DNA of 64,000 bases. It comes from Patiria pectinifera. Lineage: Eukaryota > Echinodermata > Asteroidea > Valvatida > Asterinidae. Within the stretch, counting starts at the first letter, position 1; every line of letters starts with the position of its first letter. Positions 49,367-62,473 of the stretch are shown piece by piece. The notes beneath the pieces are model-generated. The model was not told the origin of the DNA and ran no database searches. It was given only the letters and a program-made list of their open reading frames with translations. The stretch is taken from the NCBI GenBank assembly GCA_029964075.1, contig CM057134.1:21678905-21742904 (forward strand), in the 5' to 3' direction. Position numbers and translations under genes: made by a program.

Positions 49367-51385
49367 AGTGTGAAAAAATCACTTCAATTTTATATCTTAT
49401 ATCCCATCACAGTTGTCAAAAACCATTACTACTACATTTTCTGATCCGTTCAATCTTGACATTTAATAATTGTCAGTCCGAGGTTACTTCTATCATCAGT
49501 TTACGGCATGCATGGACGAATTAGAAATACATGTAACGCTCTCATACCGTAGCTTGTCCGTCGTGAGGGTGTATTTGCCCCCGTTGTTATGGAGCAACAG
49601 GACCGGTCGATACTTGAAGCCTCATGACTGCCGTGCCAACACATAACGCATGAGGCAAGTAGACTCGCTAATCCCCCAAGTATTGGCAGCCTTTTGTTGT
49701 AGGGGGGCGTCTTGCGGAGAGTGTTGGCAATCAACATGGTATAAGCCAACAGTTGTGTATTTAATCACGGTGACTTGTTTGGCTTAACCCATCCTTTGTA
49801 GGTAAATAGCTAACTAGTTAAAGTACTTATGACGGTAACAGGCGTAAGGTTTATAAGGTTTTAACAAAAACCGCTTTGTAATTAAGCAAATCATTCTTGC
49901 GCCTTTAAAGCCTGATCATACTTCATGCGAATGCGATGCGAATTTGACGTCACGAAGCATTCCCTGCGAAATTCGCCGGAGTTGAAATGTGTTTAACTTT
50001 TGCGAATTCGCAGCGCGAAAACTCCCGCTGTTCACAAACTCGCGTTTGCTTTTGTAGAGAGTATGAACCGGCCTCTAATGTGCTCAGTCACAATGTTGAA
50101 TATGATCTTGTCCTAATTTCTGAACTTCTCCATTTGTTTGAGTGATGGTCTGATAAAGTTTTTTACTTTAGAATTCAAGTTTTCAAAAGCAATGAAAAAA
50201 TATGTTATCACGGTAGAGCGATCCACTCTTTTTAATAGTACTTATATTAAACTAAATTCAAATTCCAACTCTATATACTTAAGATGTTAAGCAAAGTTAA
50301 CACTATAAACTAAACTATCCATGCATTAACCATTCTGTCCGATGGTTCATCAACCACAAAAAAGGAAATCGTTCATTTAAAAAGTGCTCTACATTTTATA
50401 TTCTGAGATACCTGTACTCAGTCTGTAGGCCTACTTACTTTAATTTTTAATGAAAATCAAAGGCTTGATATTTAGTTCTTATCGGACCACATTGAACGAA
50501 ACAAAATATATGAATGGTTAACGTAACTGACATAGTGAGTCAAAAAGACTGGTCACAGTACTGTAAACTCAGTTTTACCACACAATGTGATAACGGTGGC
50601 ATGCATTTAGTCGATCCCTAGAGTTGCTTGTTCTATGGTCGATCTAGGGACAGCCAGTGAGGGAAGTGAGTGAGCCTTGAATGTAAACTCAGTGTGACTA
50701 GGGTTTCTCGTGACAATCGGCCAGACGCAACTAATCCACCTTGACTGAAAGTGAGCTTTATAAACTTAGCGTGAACTTTTATTTACCGCACAGTTTATAA
50801 GGTTGATACATTGAACTGTTTAAAAATGTATTTATACATGAAATAAATCCATCAGTAGCTTATCTTAAAGGTAAATGGATATCCTTTGCAAACATTTTAA
50901 ATGAAACTGTCAACAAATCACGAACTATCCTAATTGATTGTAAGTAAATACAATGTAGGATCGAGCATCCTGTGAAAATCACCGTGTCTATTACGCTCTG
51001 TCATTTGCGAGAATTGACCATCATTTCCTCACGATGCAGGTTAGGACTATTTCGCTTACAACGGAAACCTATGCTTTGCGTCGAGAAAAAAATGAAGATG
51101 TATTTCAGTTTTCTCAAAAAATCGCCAAATTGGTTTTTAATAACCTGCTTCAGATCTGTTTTTAATAACCTACTTCAGATTTATGTTTTGTTGTTCCTTG
51201 AATTGACAAAAACACTTTCTTTTTTGCAAATAGTGTCCATCACCTTGAACCTAAAGGACTGCTGTTAAAATGAAATATAAATATGAACCTCGCCATTTGA
51301 AACTAGAAAAAGGTACAGTTTGACGGTAGACAGATGCGTGGCTATGATGATGCCATCAGTGAAATGTTTTGGATGAAAAGATAAT
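49367..51385. other. Intergenic between CaaX and peroxidase genes
   Basis: This is the upstream side of the CaaX gene and the downstream side of the peroxidase gene, both on the minus strand. It contains a family B MITE at 49906-50078. A minus frame at 49749-49501 (82 codons with a hydrophobic middle) is not supported by any motif or splice model. Confidence 0.45.
49906..50078 (+). mobile_element. TAA-flanked MITE, family B copy 2
   Basis: TAA at both edges, left AGCCTGATCATACTTCATGC and right GAGTATGAACCGGCCTC. The interior GCGAATTTGACGTCACGAAG is shared with the other two copies. No coding capacity. Confidence 0.8.
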
Positions 51386-54300
51386 TCATTGTTCTGCCCA
51401 GGCGTTGAGGTTCATCTTCGGAATCCTCGATTCGTCCTGACAGCTGGCCCATCGGTTGGAGAATCCCTTTAGTCGACCGTTTCGATTGGGATAGCGATAA
51501 TATTTGCTGTATTCAACGAAAGATTCGTGTTCATACTCACTCCTGTAGATTAATAAACAGAGTAGAGGGTAAAAATAAATAAAAACCACGAGAAAATAGT
51601 ATTACTGCCACTTTAATGGGTGAAATATCCCCACACAGATCACATTATACCATTATGTTATGTTAAGGAATGGATGCCACGAGGTTGTACAACCATCTTT
51701 CAACCAAGAAATAAAAAAAAACCAGCGCATGCCATGTTTTGCTGTCACTTTATTCTGACGCATAGGCGGATCAAGTATTTTCGAAAGGAGGTGTTGGGAA
51801 GCTCCGATCAAACTTGTTGCGGGTTGATGAGTCTCAATTAATTTGGTCCCCTTCAGGCATGATCGCTACGAGGACACAACCCCTAAAACGATTAAACAGG
51901 AAAAATATAGCTCGACAAAGGAGGGGGTTCCTAGGACCTTACTGCGATTTCCTGTAAACATGCACTGTTAGTGATTGGGAATACAGAACGGCTGGCCCCT
52001 ATAATTGAGCATGCTGTCTTGCATACCAAGATTAATTTTGTTTTGTCAAAACAAATTGTTTATTAAAAAAATAATAAATAGCTTACAACTTTAACGGTAA
52101 CAAATTTAAGAAAATTTAAGTAATTCACTTTGGTATTTATATTTTTTTATTTAAATTTTTAATTTTTTTTTAAATCAATAGTTTTGTGCAGCCCAATAGC
52201 CTCCAGGCCTTCCCGTCACCATGCATCGGGTTCTTATTCCTTTTCTTCTGGCCAACCATCCCCTGAAACGACACCTGGGACCCCACAAGGCGATTAGTTG
52301 CCACAAATTCCAAGTGCAAGTGTACTTTAAAAAAAAAAATCGTGAAAACCATTGCACCATATGGATTTCTGAATAAGTATACAGTGACGTTAGTGGATTT
52401 AAAACCATTTCGGTCGCTTGGTGGCAGTACTCATATTATCTCCATCTTATGTTATGGATGTCAATGACTTCAAAAGGTTTGACGGCCTGGGGAAAATCAT
52501 GAAGGTTTGTAATCTTATGGCCATGTAAGCTAGACGTTCGTTACGGTGCCACATACTGATTTCCTGCAAATACCATAATGTGACATGGTTTATCTCTTTA
52601 CCTTTTGTACACACGCAAGGATTCTGCCATAAGGAATGCGTAAGGTTGAATCTGCAGCATATCGTCTGTGTTGTCACATAACACACGGGCCATGCTGGCC
52701 TGCTGGATTTCCTCTAGCTGGTCTAAAAAAAACACCGGAAAATCACAAATTTAAGATCTCAACTTGGATTAATATTTTAAAAGAAAACGTATAGTGTCTT
52801 GCAATTTTACGTCAGGACGGTTAGGGAAGCTGATCCGCTTAACTCGGGCAACATCCTTGTTCATGTACGCACACATGCGGGTTCAAATCTACATTCGAAT
52901 TCTACAGCAGCATACCGCCGTATATTCCTTATCTGGATAAATAGGCAAGTCAGTACCGTATTTGCCTCAAAGTGGAATGCATTTCAAGAAGATTGCCGAT
53001 AATCATATTTGGATTTGGAAGAGAGATTATCGCTAATTCTTCTGTGATACTGTTCAAAATTAGAAGTGGTATCATAATCTTGTATACCGGATATTTATGA
53101 AACAAATGTTGACGATACAGGCTTGTGAACTGAATGACACCATGCCAGCTAAATGCAATTCTTGACCAACTCCAAAAGAGGGGCTCTAGTTTTTAGCTAT
53201 GACGGTTGACATTATAGGCTGTGGCTTGAATTATTTGACTACGGCCGGTAATATGCGTATATGTGGAAGCGGTTTAACTACATGTAACGCGTGTGTTACT
53301 GCCGGTTCGTAGCCGAGTATATTTATTCAGATGCTATACATTTTAATGGTCCCCAAACAATCCCCATTCAGTAAAAGCTCCAACACCAGGGTCTGTTAGC
53401 GTATACTGCCCTAGTAAAATGATTATGCTTTTACATGGGGTTATATTAGGTATACCATCAATAATCAGAGTCCAACAGGCTATGTGTACTGTTGACCATA
53501 CAATGGGTGTTGGCAGCGTGAGGAAGGATCTGAAATCACTTTAGGGGGTCAGGGTTGGACTTACCGTGGGTAAATGCTTGCTGGCCGTCAGTGTTCTCAT
53601 ACCAGAAGCGGTCCCCTTGTTTGAGGTAGCTAAACTGCTTGCCAAGGAGGCAGGCGAGAGTTGGCCCTACCAGTGCGCCAGGACAGGGCAACTCGGCAAA
53701 GAAGCCCACGAAAGGGTCGATATCATCGACGGAACTAATAGAAGAGGGAAAATACACAAGCACGAGTAAAGTACAGGGACTTCCTTTTTGTAAAAATTGA
53801 GAATCAGAGGATTCGAATGTGATATCTGTTTTCAAAAATGTTTGCACATAATTTCTTGTGTACACCTATGACCTCAATAAAAAAAATCAGGATACACCAT
53901 GTTCCGCGAAACAATGAAATTAAAATGTAGGCAACCATGTGTCGTGAATCTCAGATCAATGCTTATGACCTCTGTCATGGTCTCTGTGTGTCTCAGCCAC
54001 ACCGCCCTGACTTGAAAATCCTGAATCGAAGAGCTTGAATAACGCCTGTTGTTTCACGAATTTGTGCTGCAGGTCGATCGGCATTTACACCTATATTTCA
54101 CCTGTAAATGTCTCTCAGACGTCTGGCAATCCCCGGCGGCAGGACACCCTCCAGCTCCTCCCAAGTAGTAATCAAACTCAATCCACATACCTCAGCTCTG
54201 AATCGAACGTACCCCGGAAGTCCGTGATCCCGACCTCTTTGTATGTTCAATGCGACGAGATCCAGACCAAAGCTTCAAAGAAAAGTATGAAACGACTGAA

Positions 54301-57300
54301 CTTTACATGAAGCCATGGATAAAACTGGGCGGTTAGTTAATGTAGCTTTACAGTAGCAATTGAAAGGACTTAATATTCTCTGCAAAAGTTTAAGTTAAAT
54401 GGCTTACCCTTGTTTTGGATCTTCAAAGAGATGTTTTCTCACTGCGGAAGAAAAGAAATGATCCACTTTATTCAGAGGTTGAACGAGCATCCCCCTCAGA
54501 ATGGAGTCCGGCCCGCCGCCTTGTGTGTCGTAGATATGGGTTGCATTGAAGAAGGTTTCTTTTAACTGGAGGTCACTAAATACACGCTCAAAATCCTGGT
54601 CCACCCGCCAGATGGTGGTCGGTATTTGGCTGTGCCCGAGCCGAAGCGCAGCCGTAGCGAATCCGTTGCGGATGGTAGCATCCACGTCGCCGTTATACGC
54701 GTACTCGGGTCTCGTCTCAAGATTCACATCCAGCCAGTGCTGCCTTGCAAACCGTCTACCTAGCAGAAGCGGTAGGTACTCGTTGTAGACAATATGCTGC
54801 CATTCAGCGCCGACGATCTTCCGAGCCTCACTGAAAATCGTCTGCCCGTCCCAGTGGGGGTTGATGCGAGAGAGTTGCCTGGCGATGCGGTTGTGCTCCC
54901 GTAGCCAAACAGTGTGCAGCGAAGTAAGTCCAACCGTCTCGGCTGCTCTTGAGTCGCCGGCCTTCCCACAGGAGACGGGACCGTCTTGGCCGGCGCAGTT
55001 TGCAATTTCATTGTCCGGTGGAAGCAAGTCCATCTTCGAAGAGAAGGGGTTTGGTGTCACGCGCATCAAGCCCTGTGGATCTATAAATGTAAACCTAAAG
55101 TGCTTTAGAATTCAGCGCTATATTTAAGCTGGCCTTAAAAGTTTAAAAAAAAAAAAAAAATCATGTAGAGTTGATCACCCCCTCTTATCAAAATTTGATG
55201 TAATTGGTGCTTCACTATAGAGTCGACCATGGTCAACAAACAAATACATCTTCACACTACTCAAGCATAAGCTTACAACAAGTGACGTAGTGACGCAGAA
55301 TGCTTGCCTGCTCATTGTGTCATTGTATCTTTAAAAAAAAAATACACGGGAATGCATAACACACCCGACCTACAAAAATAAATCATGCAGCTGACACCGA
55401 AACATAGAAAGAATACTATTATTGGGTATTTTTCTGACCTCCGGGTATCCTTAGTGAACTCATAGTCGCACCGCTAGATCCATACACAAACGAAGCATCC
55501 AGGTACGACGTGAGCCGATTGGTCTGCTGGTAGGCCCATGGCTGGTCCCCGTATCGAGATGGTGCCCCGAGGGAGCGTACGAAATTGATACACTTTTGAT
55601 CGACGAACACGGGATCACCGGGAGGGATGAGGATGGGAAGGCAAATGTCGGACTTCTTGCAGTTAGAACATTTACCTAAAGAGAAAGATTTCACGCACTA
55701 AAGATCGCTCTGAAGATTTACGTATTCATTTCCCTGGATTGCATGACCTTGGAAAGAGATTTATGTTTATTTTCAATCTTTTTTTATGTCTGGAACATCA
55801 TGGTTAAAACTCACTGGGGAAAAAATAAAGGGAAAGGAACAATACCCAACCTTTGCAATTAAAGCCAGAGTCCATCATTTGCAGCTATCCAAAAAAGTAA
55901 CTGGCGTAATTATTGTTGAAAAACATACTGGTTGAAAGATAGTCAGGGGACTAAACTCCCTGTGAAATTATCCTTTCTGGCAAGCTCTCATTTTGAAGAA
56001 ATCAACAAAAGAAGGCATTTCTAACGGTGCGGCTTAAGACGCACCGTAGGAAAATTTAAATTAGTAGTTCGTTTTGTTATTCGGCGCAGCGCGCACAAGC
56101 ATTGGAACGACGCACAGGCGCCCTCGGTTGCTATAATTCGTCGGATCAGTGCGCGACGTCGCGTAAAGGCCGGTTCATACTTCATGCGAATGCGAATGCG
56201 AAGCGAATTTGACGTCATGAAACCTTCGCTGCGAAATTCGCCCGAGATGAAATGTGTTCAACTTTTGCGAATTTGCAGCGCGAATACTTGCCATGACGTC
56301 ACAAATTTGCGTTCGCTTTCGCTTTCGCGCCGAGTATGAACCGGACTTAAAGCTGCAATTCAAAACAATTCGAAACATGATTTAGCAACTTTTGATTTGA
56401 AACTGAGATCCTAGAATGCTGTTTTTCTCGGAATATGAAGCTGAAGTTGAGCTTAAACTTCATCAAGTAAGTTGTTCAGTATCCTTCATTAGATTTTGAA
56501 CACTTTTGTTGCTTCAAACGAACAAAAATGCACAAATTACAAATGATGGACTGTAGCTTTAAGCATAGCGCAGTCAATAATCTCATGGGGGTAACTCGTG
56601 AGTGGTAAATGTGCCCTCGAAAACTGGTAATCTTAAGGATTCTTAAATTCATGATTGGAACTGCTTTAGCAGTTGCAATTAAGAAAGGAACAGAATCTGA
56701 TGCTACCTGCCACCTGTGGGACAAGGTCAAGATCATGGCTGAGCAGCTGGCCAAAGTGGACGTTGAGGGCGCTGTATCTGCTGGCCACCAGTTCTCCATC
56801 TTCGTCAGTCACACCGATGGATACCTTCCTCGCGCTTGGCAGCTCGTGACCATTGAAGGATTTTCGCGGGGATTTTTTGCCTGAAAAGAAAACAAATCAG
56901 TGCATACGTTATACAGTACTGAATCTACGACAGTACGAGAATGACAGAGAGCCTCGATAGGGATCATTGCCTACCCGTACCCTCTCGAAAGTTTTGGCAT
57001 GCATGAATTTCTTATAAAGTGTTGTCAGAAGTGGGAGTTCGAAGTGGATATTCTCCGCAGCTTCGGAGCAGAATTATCGCCGATTGCTCATTGTCTCAGA
57101 TATTACCGTCGTCATACGCGGAGGGCAGGAATCTCCTGAGTGGTAGGTTCGCCATTCCCCAGCTTGGGTGTTTTAGATTATTACAGCTGCCGTCTGGCGT
57201 CCGGTATCTTTGGGTCGATTTGCCACAGACCAGGGCGTCGGCGGTCGGATGGAGCCGGTGGATCACCTGGTCGACCAGGTCGTCTGCCACTGCTGAGTCG

Positions 57301-59120
57301 ATCCTGCAGAAACGATAGTTTGTTAATTCGATAAATGACGGAAATCATTGGTGCACCCAGGATTTGGCTTGGGAGGGGAGCTAAAAAAAAATCACTTTTT
57401 TTCGGGGAACGGACGATTTTATGAACGGAATTTACACCAAAAAAAATACTCGACCCAAAAAAAACTTGACACCCTCTTGGTGGGGAAGGGGGGGGGCTGA
57501 AGCCCCCCAAGGCCCCCCCCCCTTGGCTGCGCCACTGACAGAAATACAGTTGTATATGACTGTAAGTCTGATGTGTATGTTAAGGTAGGTCATACTGGCC
57601 ATCAGTGAGCTGAGGAGATGCAATGAAGTTCAAGGCAGTGCGCTCCTACACGCCAATGTTCGCACGCCAATGTTCGCACGTGTCCGACACCACGAGCGGA
57701 TTGACGATTAAGGCTAATGGACTTCGTGCATAAACAGTATAATGGCACTTTGCGGACTGCTGCCGAGAGCTCCTGTAAAAGTGAGTCAAATGTGGCACAC
57801 GACATACCTCGGCTCACCTGATTTGAACGGTTTATTTTCATCGGAACACCAAGCCCGATTACGGGGCGGGACGGGGCACAAGCTTTTTTTCTGTAAGTGT
57901 AACCTAGTAGGGGCCTATAGTCAGTGCCTATAATGAGCATGCGTCAGTTGCCAACGAAGACTTAACTTATGTTTAAAAAAAGCCAAAGCCATGTGATCAG
58001 TGGCGTAGCCACGCGCCGGGGGGAGGGGGTGCCTTGAGGCACGTGTCCCCCATACATTTTCTGTGCCCCCCCCGGTGCCCCCACCAAAATACTGATAATG
58101 CCCCTTTTCTTTCCCAGACCAAAAATGGTTTTTGTAAGTTGTTTTTTTTTCAGTTAGCGAAAGGCTTACTGTTTACAATTTCTTATGTCAATGGATATAG
58201 CGAGGCATTATGGGACCCAACTGGGAAAAACTGCAATAGGACGTTTGCGATATGTGCCACTATGATATTTGTCCCCCTCCCCGGCCCTCCCCCAACTCAA
58301 TAAATCCTAGCTACGCCACTGCATGTGGTGTGTTTCACAAATGTATTTAAAGGTAAACGACTTTATTACCAGCCTCAAGAAAACTTAGCGGGCGGGGTGT
58401 CCGGCGACGATGACGTCTATTTTGGTGCTTAGTTATGTATCTCTTTGTCACTTTTGCCAGGCTACCGTTCTGTACGCTGTCATACCTGGTGATGAAGTCA
58501 GCTTGTGCAGTACCCAAGAATGTGAGCAGGTCCCGTTCACCTATTGAGACGGGCTGGACACTCTTGAACTGCCCGAGCACCTCCACGGGATCTCGACTGT
58601 CCTCCACCCTGACTTCAGTGGTATCTCAAATGCAAATGGCAAAATTCAGCTTTATCTTAAAGACAACTCGGGATTTGTTTGTTGTTGGATTGGAATGTAA
58701 ACATACATTATAATAAAGCGCATGACCGTTGCGGCCCAATAGCATGTTAGATGTTTATACATGTATATGCCTATATTTCACTTGATTTCATTGGTGTAAT
58801 CGGGGTTAATAGCTTGGCAGAGATATCGTTACTTTTTATTGTGGTGGATAATATAATAAGTAATCATTGCGTTTTAACAATTCGTCATATGACGGGATGC
58901 AAAGGGTGATGCTTGCCGGATACAGGAAACGGGGCTACTTCAAACAGGATTCTTCTCATGCGGATGCTCATGATTAAATAACACACCTGCAATGGTAATA
59001 GTCGGTTCCAGATGTGTCCATTCATCACTCGTGATAAGATCTTCCAGGTAACATATCAGTTGCGTGTCATTCATCATGTCTGCCTGGCATGACGTCACGA
59101 TAAGGACGACAAGGAGTATC
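51386..59120 (-). CDS. Secreted animal haem peroxidase
   Basis: Coding exons: 59120-58987, 58624-58370, 57292-57107, 56880-56707, 55675-55439, 55080-54408, 54272-54102, 53734-53565, 52722-52602, 51542-51386, all GT-AG and in frame. The start ATG seems to be formed by AT at 62475-62474 joined to G at 59120, giving a signal peptide [14 protein letters not shown] and about 759 aa. Family motifs in order: [10 protein letters not shown] and [15 protein letters not shown] with the distal His (about residue 241); [14 protein letters not shown] calcium-loop type; GDSRAAE with catalytic Arg and haem-linking Glu; [28 protein letters not shown] with the proximal His; [15 protein letters not shown] with Asn; [29 protein letters not shown]. 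It would oxidise halides or phenols with hydrogen peroxide. Oddly the Asp before the distal His is Ser. The acceptor at 57292 has alternatives within 14 bases, and a short alternative last exon near 52261-52175 exists. Confidence 0.87.
55859..56562 (+). mobile_element. TTAA-flanked MITE, family A copy 4 with nested insertion
   Basis: TTAAAGCCAGAGTCCATCAT at the left and ATGATGGACTGTAGCTTTAA at the right, with TTAA at both edges. It is about 187 bases longer than a simple copy because a family B element is inserted at 56164-56350. It is in a peroxidase intron. Confidence 0.85.
56164..56350 (+). mobile_element. TAA-flanked MITE, family B copy 3, nested
   Basis: TAA at both edges, left AGGCCGGTTCATACTTCATG and right GAGTATGAACCGGACT. 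It splits a family A copy, so family B was active after that family A insertion. Confidence 0.85.
57998..58321. mobile_element. hAT-like element, CAGTGGCGTAGC ends
   Basis: CAGTGGCGTAGCC at the left and TAGCTACGCCACTG at the right. The flanks CATGTGAT and CATGTGGT make an 8-bp target duplication with one mismatch, as expected for hAT transposons. It is in a peroxidase intron and has no transposase. Confidence 0.82.
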
Positions 59121-59239
59121 CTGAGGGAGATAATGTATATATTTTTTATCTATCGTTGACTGCTGTATTTGAATGTGTGACATGGACTTGAAGCCAAACT
59201 GAGGGCGACTTAGTGTAAAAAGCATGGCAGTCAACAAAT

Positions 59240-59898
59240 CGTCACCGACACCACGAACTGACACCCTCTGCATCACATGTGTACAAAAAAAATTAAAAAT
59301 TCAAATTTTCTTTTTTTGCACATATTAGCAGTTTGTATCATGAAGTTTAACATGACGAGGTTAAAATTGCTGAAATCATCTAAAATAAGCGAATTTTACT
59401 AATGAATTTTCAAGAAATTTGTCAATTCTGGTATTTTTGGTTACCACGAAGTGACACTGCACAGGGTGTCAGTTCGTGAAAACCAAAATGTACGTGTTTT
59501 CGGAGAGTGCGCGCATGCAATAACGTTTTGGAAGAGTGCGCGCACGCATGCGCAGTGTGTGCGCGCACTCTCCCAAAACGGGTCAATTTTGGTTTTCACG
59601 AACTGACACTCACTAACGCTATTGCATGCGCGCACTCTCCGAAAACACGTAAATTTTGGTTTTCACGAACTGACACCCATCTTTATCATTTAATTGCTAA
59701 TTAAGTAAGCAGATTTGTACAATCTAACGTTTGTAATTGAGCAGTGAAAGCATTTTTACGTTGAGTGATACTAAAACCTCTAAGATAAATGGAATATTTT
59801 ACTGAGTAAATTCGTGTCAAACATTTAAAAGCGTTTTTTCTCCGATTTGTATTTCTACAACGTTGACCACCGGGTGTCAGTTCATGGTGTCGGTGACG
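59240..59898. mobile_element. Foldback element with nested ACGAACTGACACC palindromes
   Basis: The outer inverted ends CGTCACCGACACCACGAACT (left) and CGTCACCGACACCATGAACT (right, read in reverse) match for 27 bases with one difference. AAAT lies on both sides. Within it, 59465-59679 is another palindrome of about 60-base arms starting GGGTGTCAGTTCGTG. A third, GAGTGCGCGCAC / GTGCGCGCACTC, lies inside that. It is in peroxidase intron 1. Confidence 0.8.
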
Positions 59899-60944
59899 AA
59901 ATATTGTGTTGTATCGTGGCAATAAGTCAAAACAAGATTAGGCACGAAGTAATTTCTGGTCTATAAGATCAGTCTTGTCTGAGTGCTCAAATGATCTTTT
60001 CAATTATTTCTGGTCGACACAGTCATAGGACAGATTTAGCTCACAAAGCACTGGCGTTATGGGGTAATCCTTTACGATTGGACTGCCCGGTTGTCTTCCC
60101 TCAGACTACAGCCATGTAGACAAAGTAGCACGTGACAGTGAAAAAGTCAGTTTATAAGTGCGAAAAGAACTGTTGCAGTTTTTAAAAGATGCTAAAAGTA
60201 AGTTGCAACTATCTTCAAAAGAAATTGAGTGAAGTCATTCAGATGAACCTTTAATTTCTGCTCTTTCGTTTGGTCTAATCATAAATGACACCCTTCACCA
60301 CGCGTTCCATTGTGTTAATGAAGTGGCATTTCTTGTTCTTGGGGAGCGGGGAGGAAAGGGGGACGGCGACCAGCACCGAAAACTGAAGGGGGTTAGGGTG
60401 GACACCATCCGACTACATACTATAGAGGGCGCCGTTGCAACGAGGAATGTATAAACCGTTCTACGCTTGGTTTGCAAACTGTATTTTTGCCAACCACGGG
60501 TTGCAAAACTATGGAAGGTCCAACACTGCGAAGACGAAAAAGAGTTATTACAGATAACCCAAATATTATTTGATAGTTGGAAATACAACATTGTCATCAA
60601 ACGTACAACACAATTTTTACACATGCCTTTTGACTATGTTTTGAAGGCGTTATGAGAACGTTTTCTGGAAAAATAATGGTCAACCCTGGCTTCAATTTAT
60701 GAGCTTGCGGCAGTCCATACAAAATGGCGTCAATGTTTACAATGTTTACAAAGGTCTATTGTGTATGCACACACGGGTATGCATACACATGGGCCTTATT
60801 CACGAGTTTTTGTAGAGTTCCCTGAATGTATTTAATTAAGTGTTAACTGTTGTATGGGATGGCGCCAGACTATTTATGCAGGCACAATGCAGCCTTATTT
60901 TACTCTATTTTTTTAATCTGGCTTTTAACATTAAGGAATGTTTT

Positions 60945-62379
60945 AGTTACAAATTTTAAATGATTCATTGAAGCAGACTGGAACTGATTAGAAGAAAACT
61001 TGCTTTCAATACATGGCGTTATTGGCAACTTTACATTGGGTTAAAATCTATTTGCACTTGGACAATTTTCAATTCATTATCATTATTATAATTTTTTTGG
61101 GGGGGGAGCGACAACTCCATTGTCGTCCCCGCCCCCCCCCCCACCCGGATTGCCGCCCATGCTACTACTTTCTAGAAGGTACCATCCCCATAACCCACCA
61201 CTGCCTAATGACCCACATAAAACACGTTTTAGCTTTAAGAACAAAATAATGGAGACTTAAAAGTACAGTTCTTTTTTAAAAACTTTTAAAAATTCGTTCA
61301 GTTCTTTAACAAGCTTAAAAACACTTTTCTAATTCATATCAGTGTACGGCTTTAGTGATTCTTGATGCAAGGCATCCTTTTATCAGTTAAAATTGAATGA
61401 ACTGGTTATGTGATTTTGGGAGGGGGGTTATTGCGGGGATAACATCTTAAAGTTGGAAAATCATTCTTATGTAATTATCATTCGTTTAAATGTATTAGTT
61501 TTCTTCAGCGTTGTGGAATATTGAGCGTATTATTGATGCATCCCCCCAACCCAAACAACCATTCCTCAAAACGTATCATTATATCAGTACAATTTCCCCT
61601 GCATTGTTACAATACGAATGCACTGTGGATCAAGGGCGGATCCAGAAAACAATTTTTTGGGGGGGGCCCAAAAAAAAAATTGGTCCCCCAAAAAAGTGGG
61701 TAAAAAAAAATACGGCGTGGGGTTCGGGGCCCGCTTAAGGGCCCCGAAATTTTTTTGGATTCTAGATGCTCTGTGGTGCGATCTGAGGCAATTTCTGACC
61801 AGTTTAACCTATATTTTTTTGAGGAAAAGATGGTGGTGTACTCATTGCCTGCCTTTATTGCGATGTCACATAAAAAAAAAATTGGTTTCGGGTTTTTTTG
61901 GGGGGGGGGGGGGGGCCATGGCCCCCTTTGGCCTCCCCCTGGATCCGCCCTTGCTGTGGATGCACCATTAAATTCAAGTGATTATTTACATTCTTAAGTT
62001 CTAAAGTTACAAATTTTAAATGATTCATTGAAGCAGACTGGAACTGATTAGAAGAAAAGTTGTTTTGATTTTCCTTCGCAAGAGCCAAAAATTAAGATTT
62101 TTACCTCACTTTCAAATTAATATGATGGCCAACAGGCCAACTCGTGAATAAGGCCCATGATGCGCGCTTTAACCTTTTACTGAACAAGCAATTTCTATAG
62201 GCTATCACGTTATAGAATACATGGCGTTATTGGCAACTATACATTGGGTTAAAATCTATTTGCACTCAGACAATTTTCAATTCATTATCATTATCATTAA
62301 AAAAAATGGGGGAGCGACAACTCCATTGTCGTCCCCCGCCACCCGGATTGCCTCCCATGCTTTTATTTCTAGAAGGTAT
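60945..62379 (+). repeat. Direct duplication pair in peroxidase intron 1
   Basis: About 60945-61180 and 62005-62379 are near-identical in order: AGTTACAAATTTTAAATGAT, ATACATGGCGTTATTGGCAA, TTGGGTTAAAATCTATTTGC, GAGCGACAACTCCATTGTCG and TTTCTAGAAGGTA. The second copy carries about 150 extra bases. An hAT-like element lies between them. Confidence 0.75.
61631..61953. mobile_element. hAT-like element, CAAGGGCGGATCCAG ends
   Basis: CAAGGGCGGATCCAG at the left and CTGGATCCGCCCTTG at the right are perfect inverted repeats. The flanks are an exact 8-bp duplication CTGTGGAT. No transposase frame. The interior is rich in G and A runs. Confidence 0.9.
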
Positions 62380-62473
62380 TTTGAGCTGCAGAAATGATGC
62401 ACAGTTTGTTTTCTTTAATAAACCAACCATTTCGGACGACCATTCTGAGACTAGGAACTTCAAATTTACTTAC

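Noticed and set aside
49501-49749. 82-codon minus frame with a hydrophobic middle, upstream of the CaaX gene
   Set aside because: No recognisable domain and no splice model connecting it to the exon at 49366. It could be upstream leader sequence.
61620-61960. Gly-rich open frames near 61618-61971
   Set aside because: They are produced by G and A runs inside an hAT-like element.
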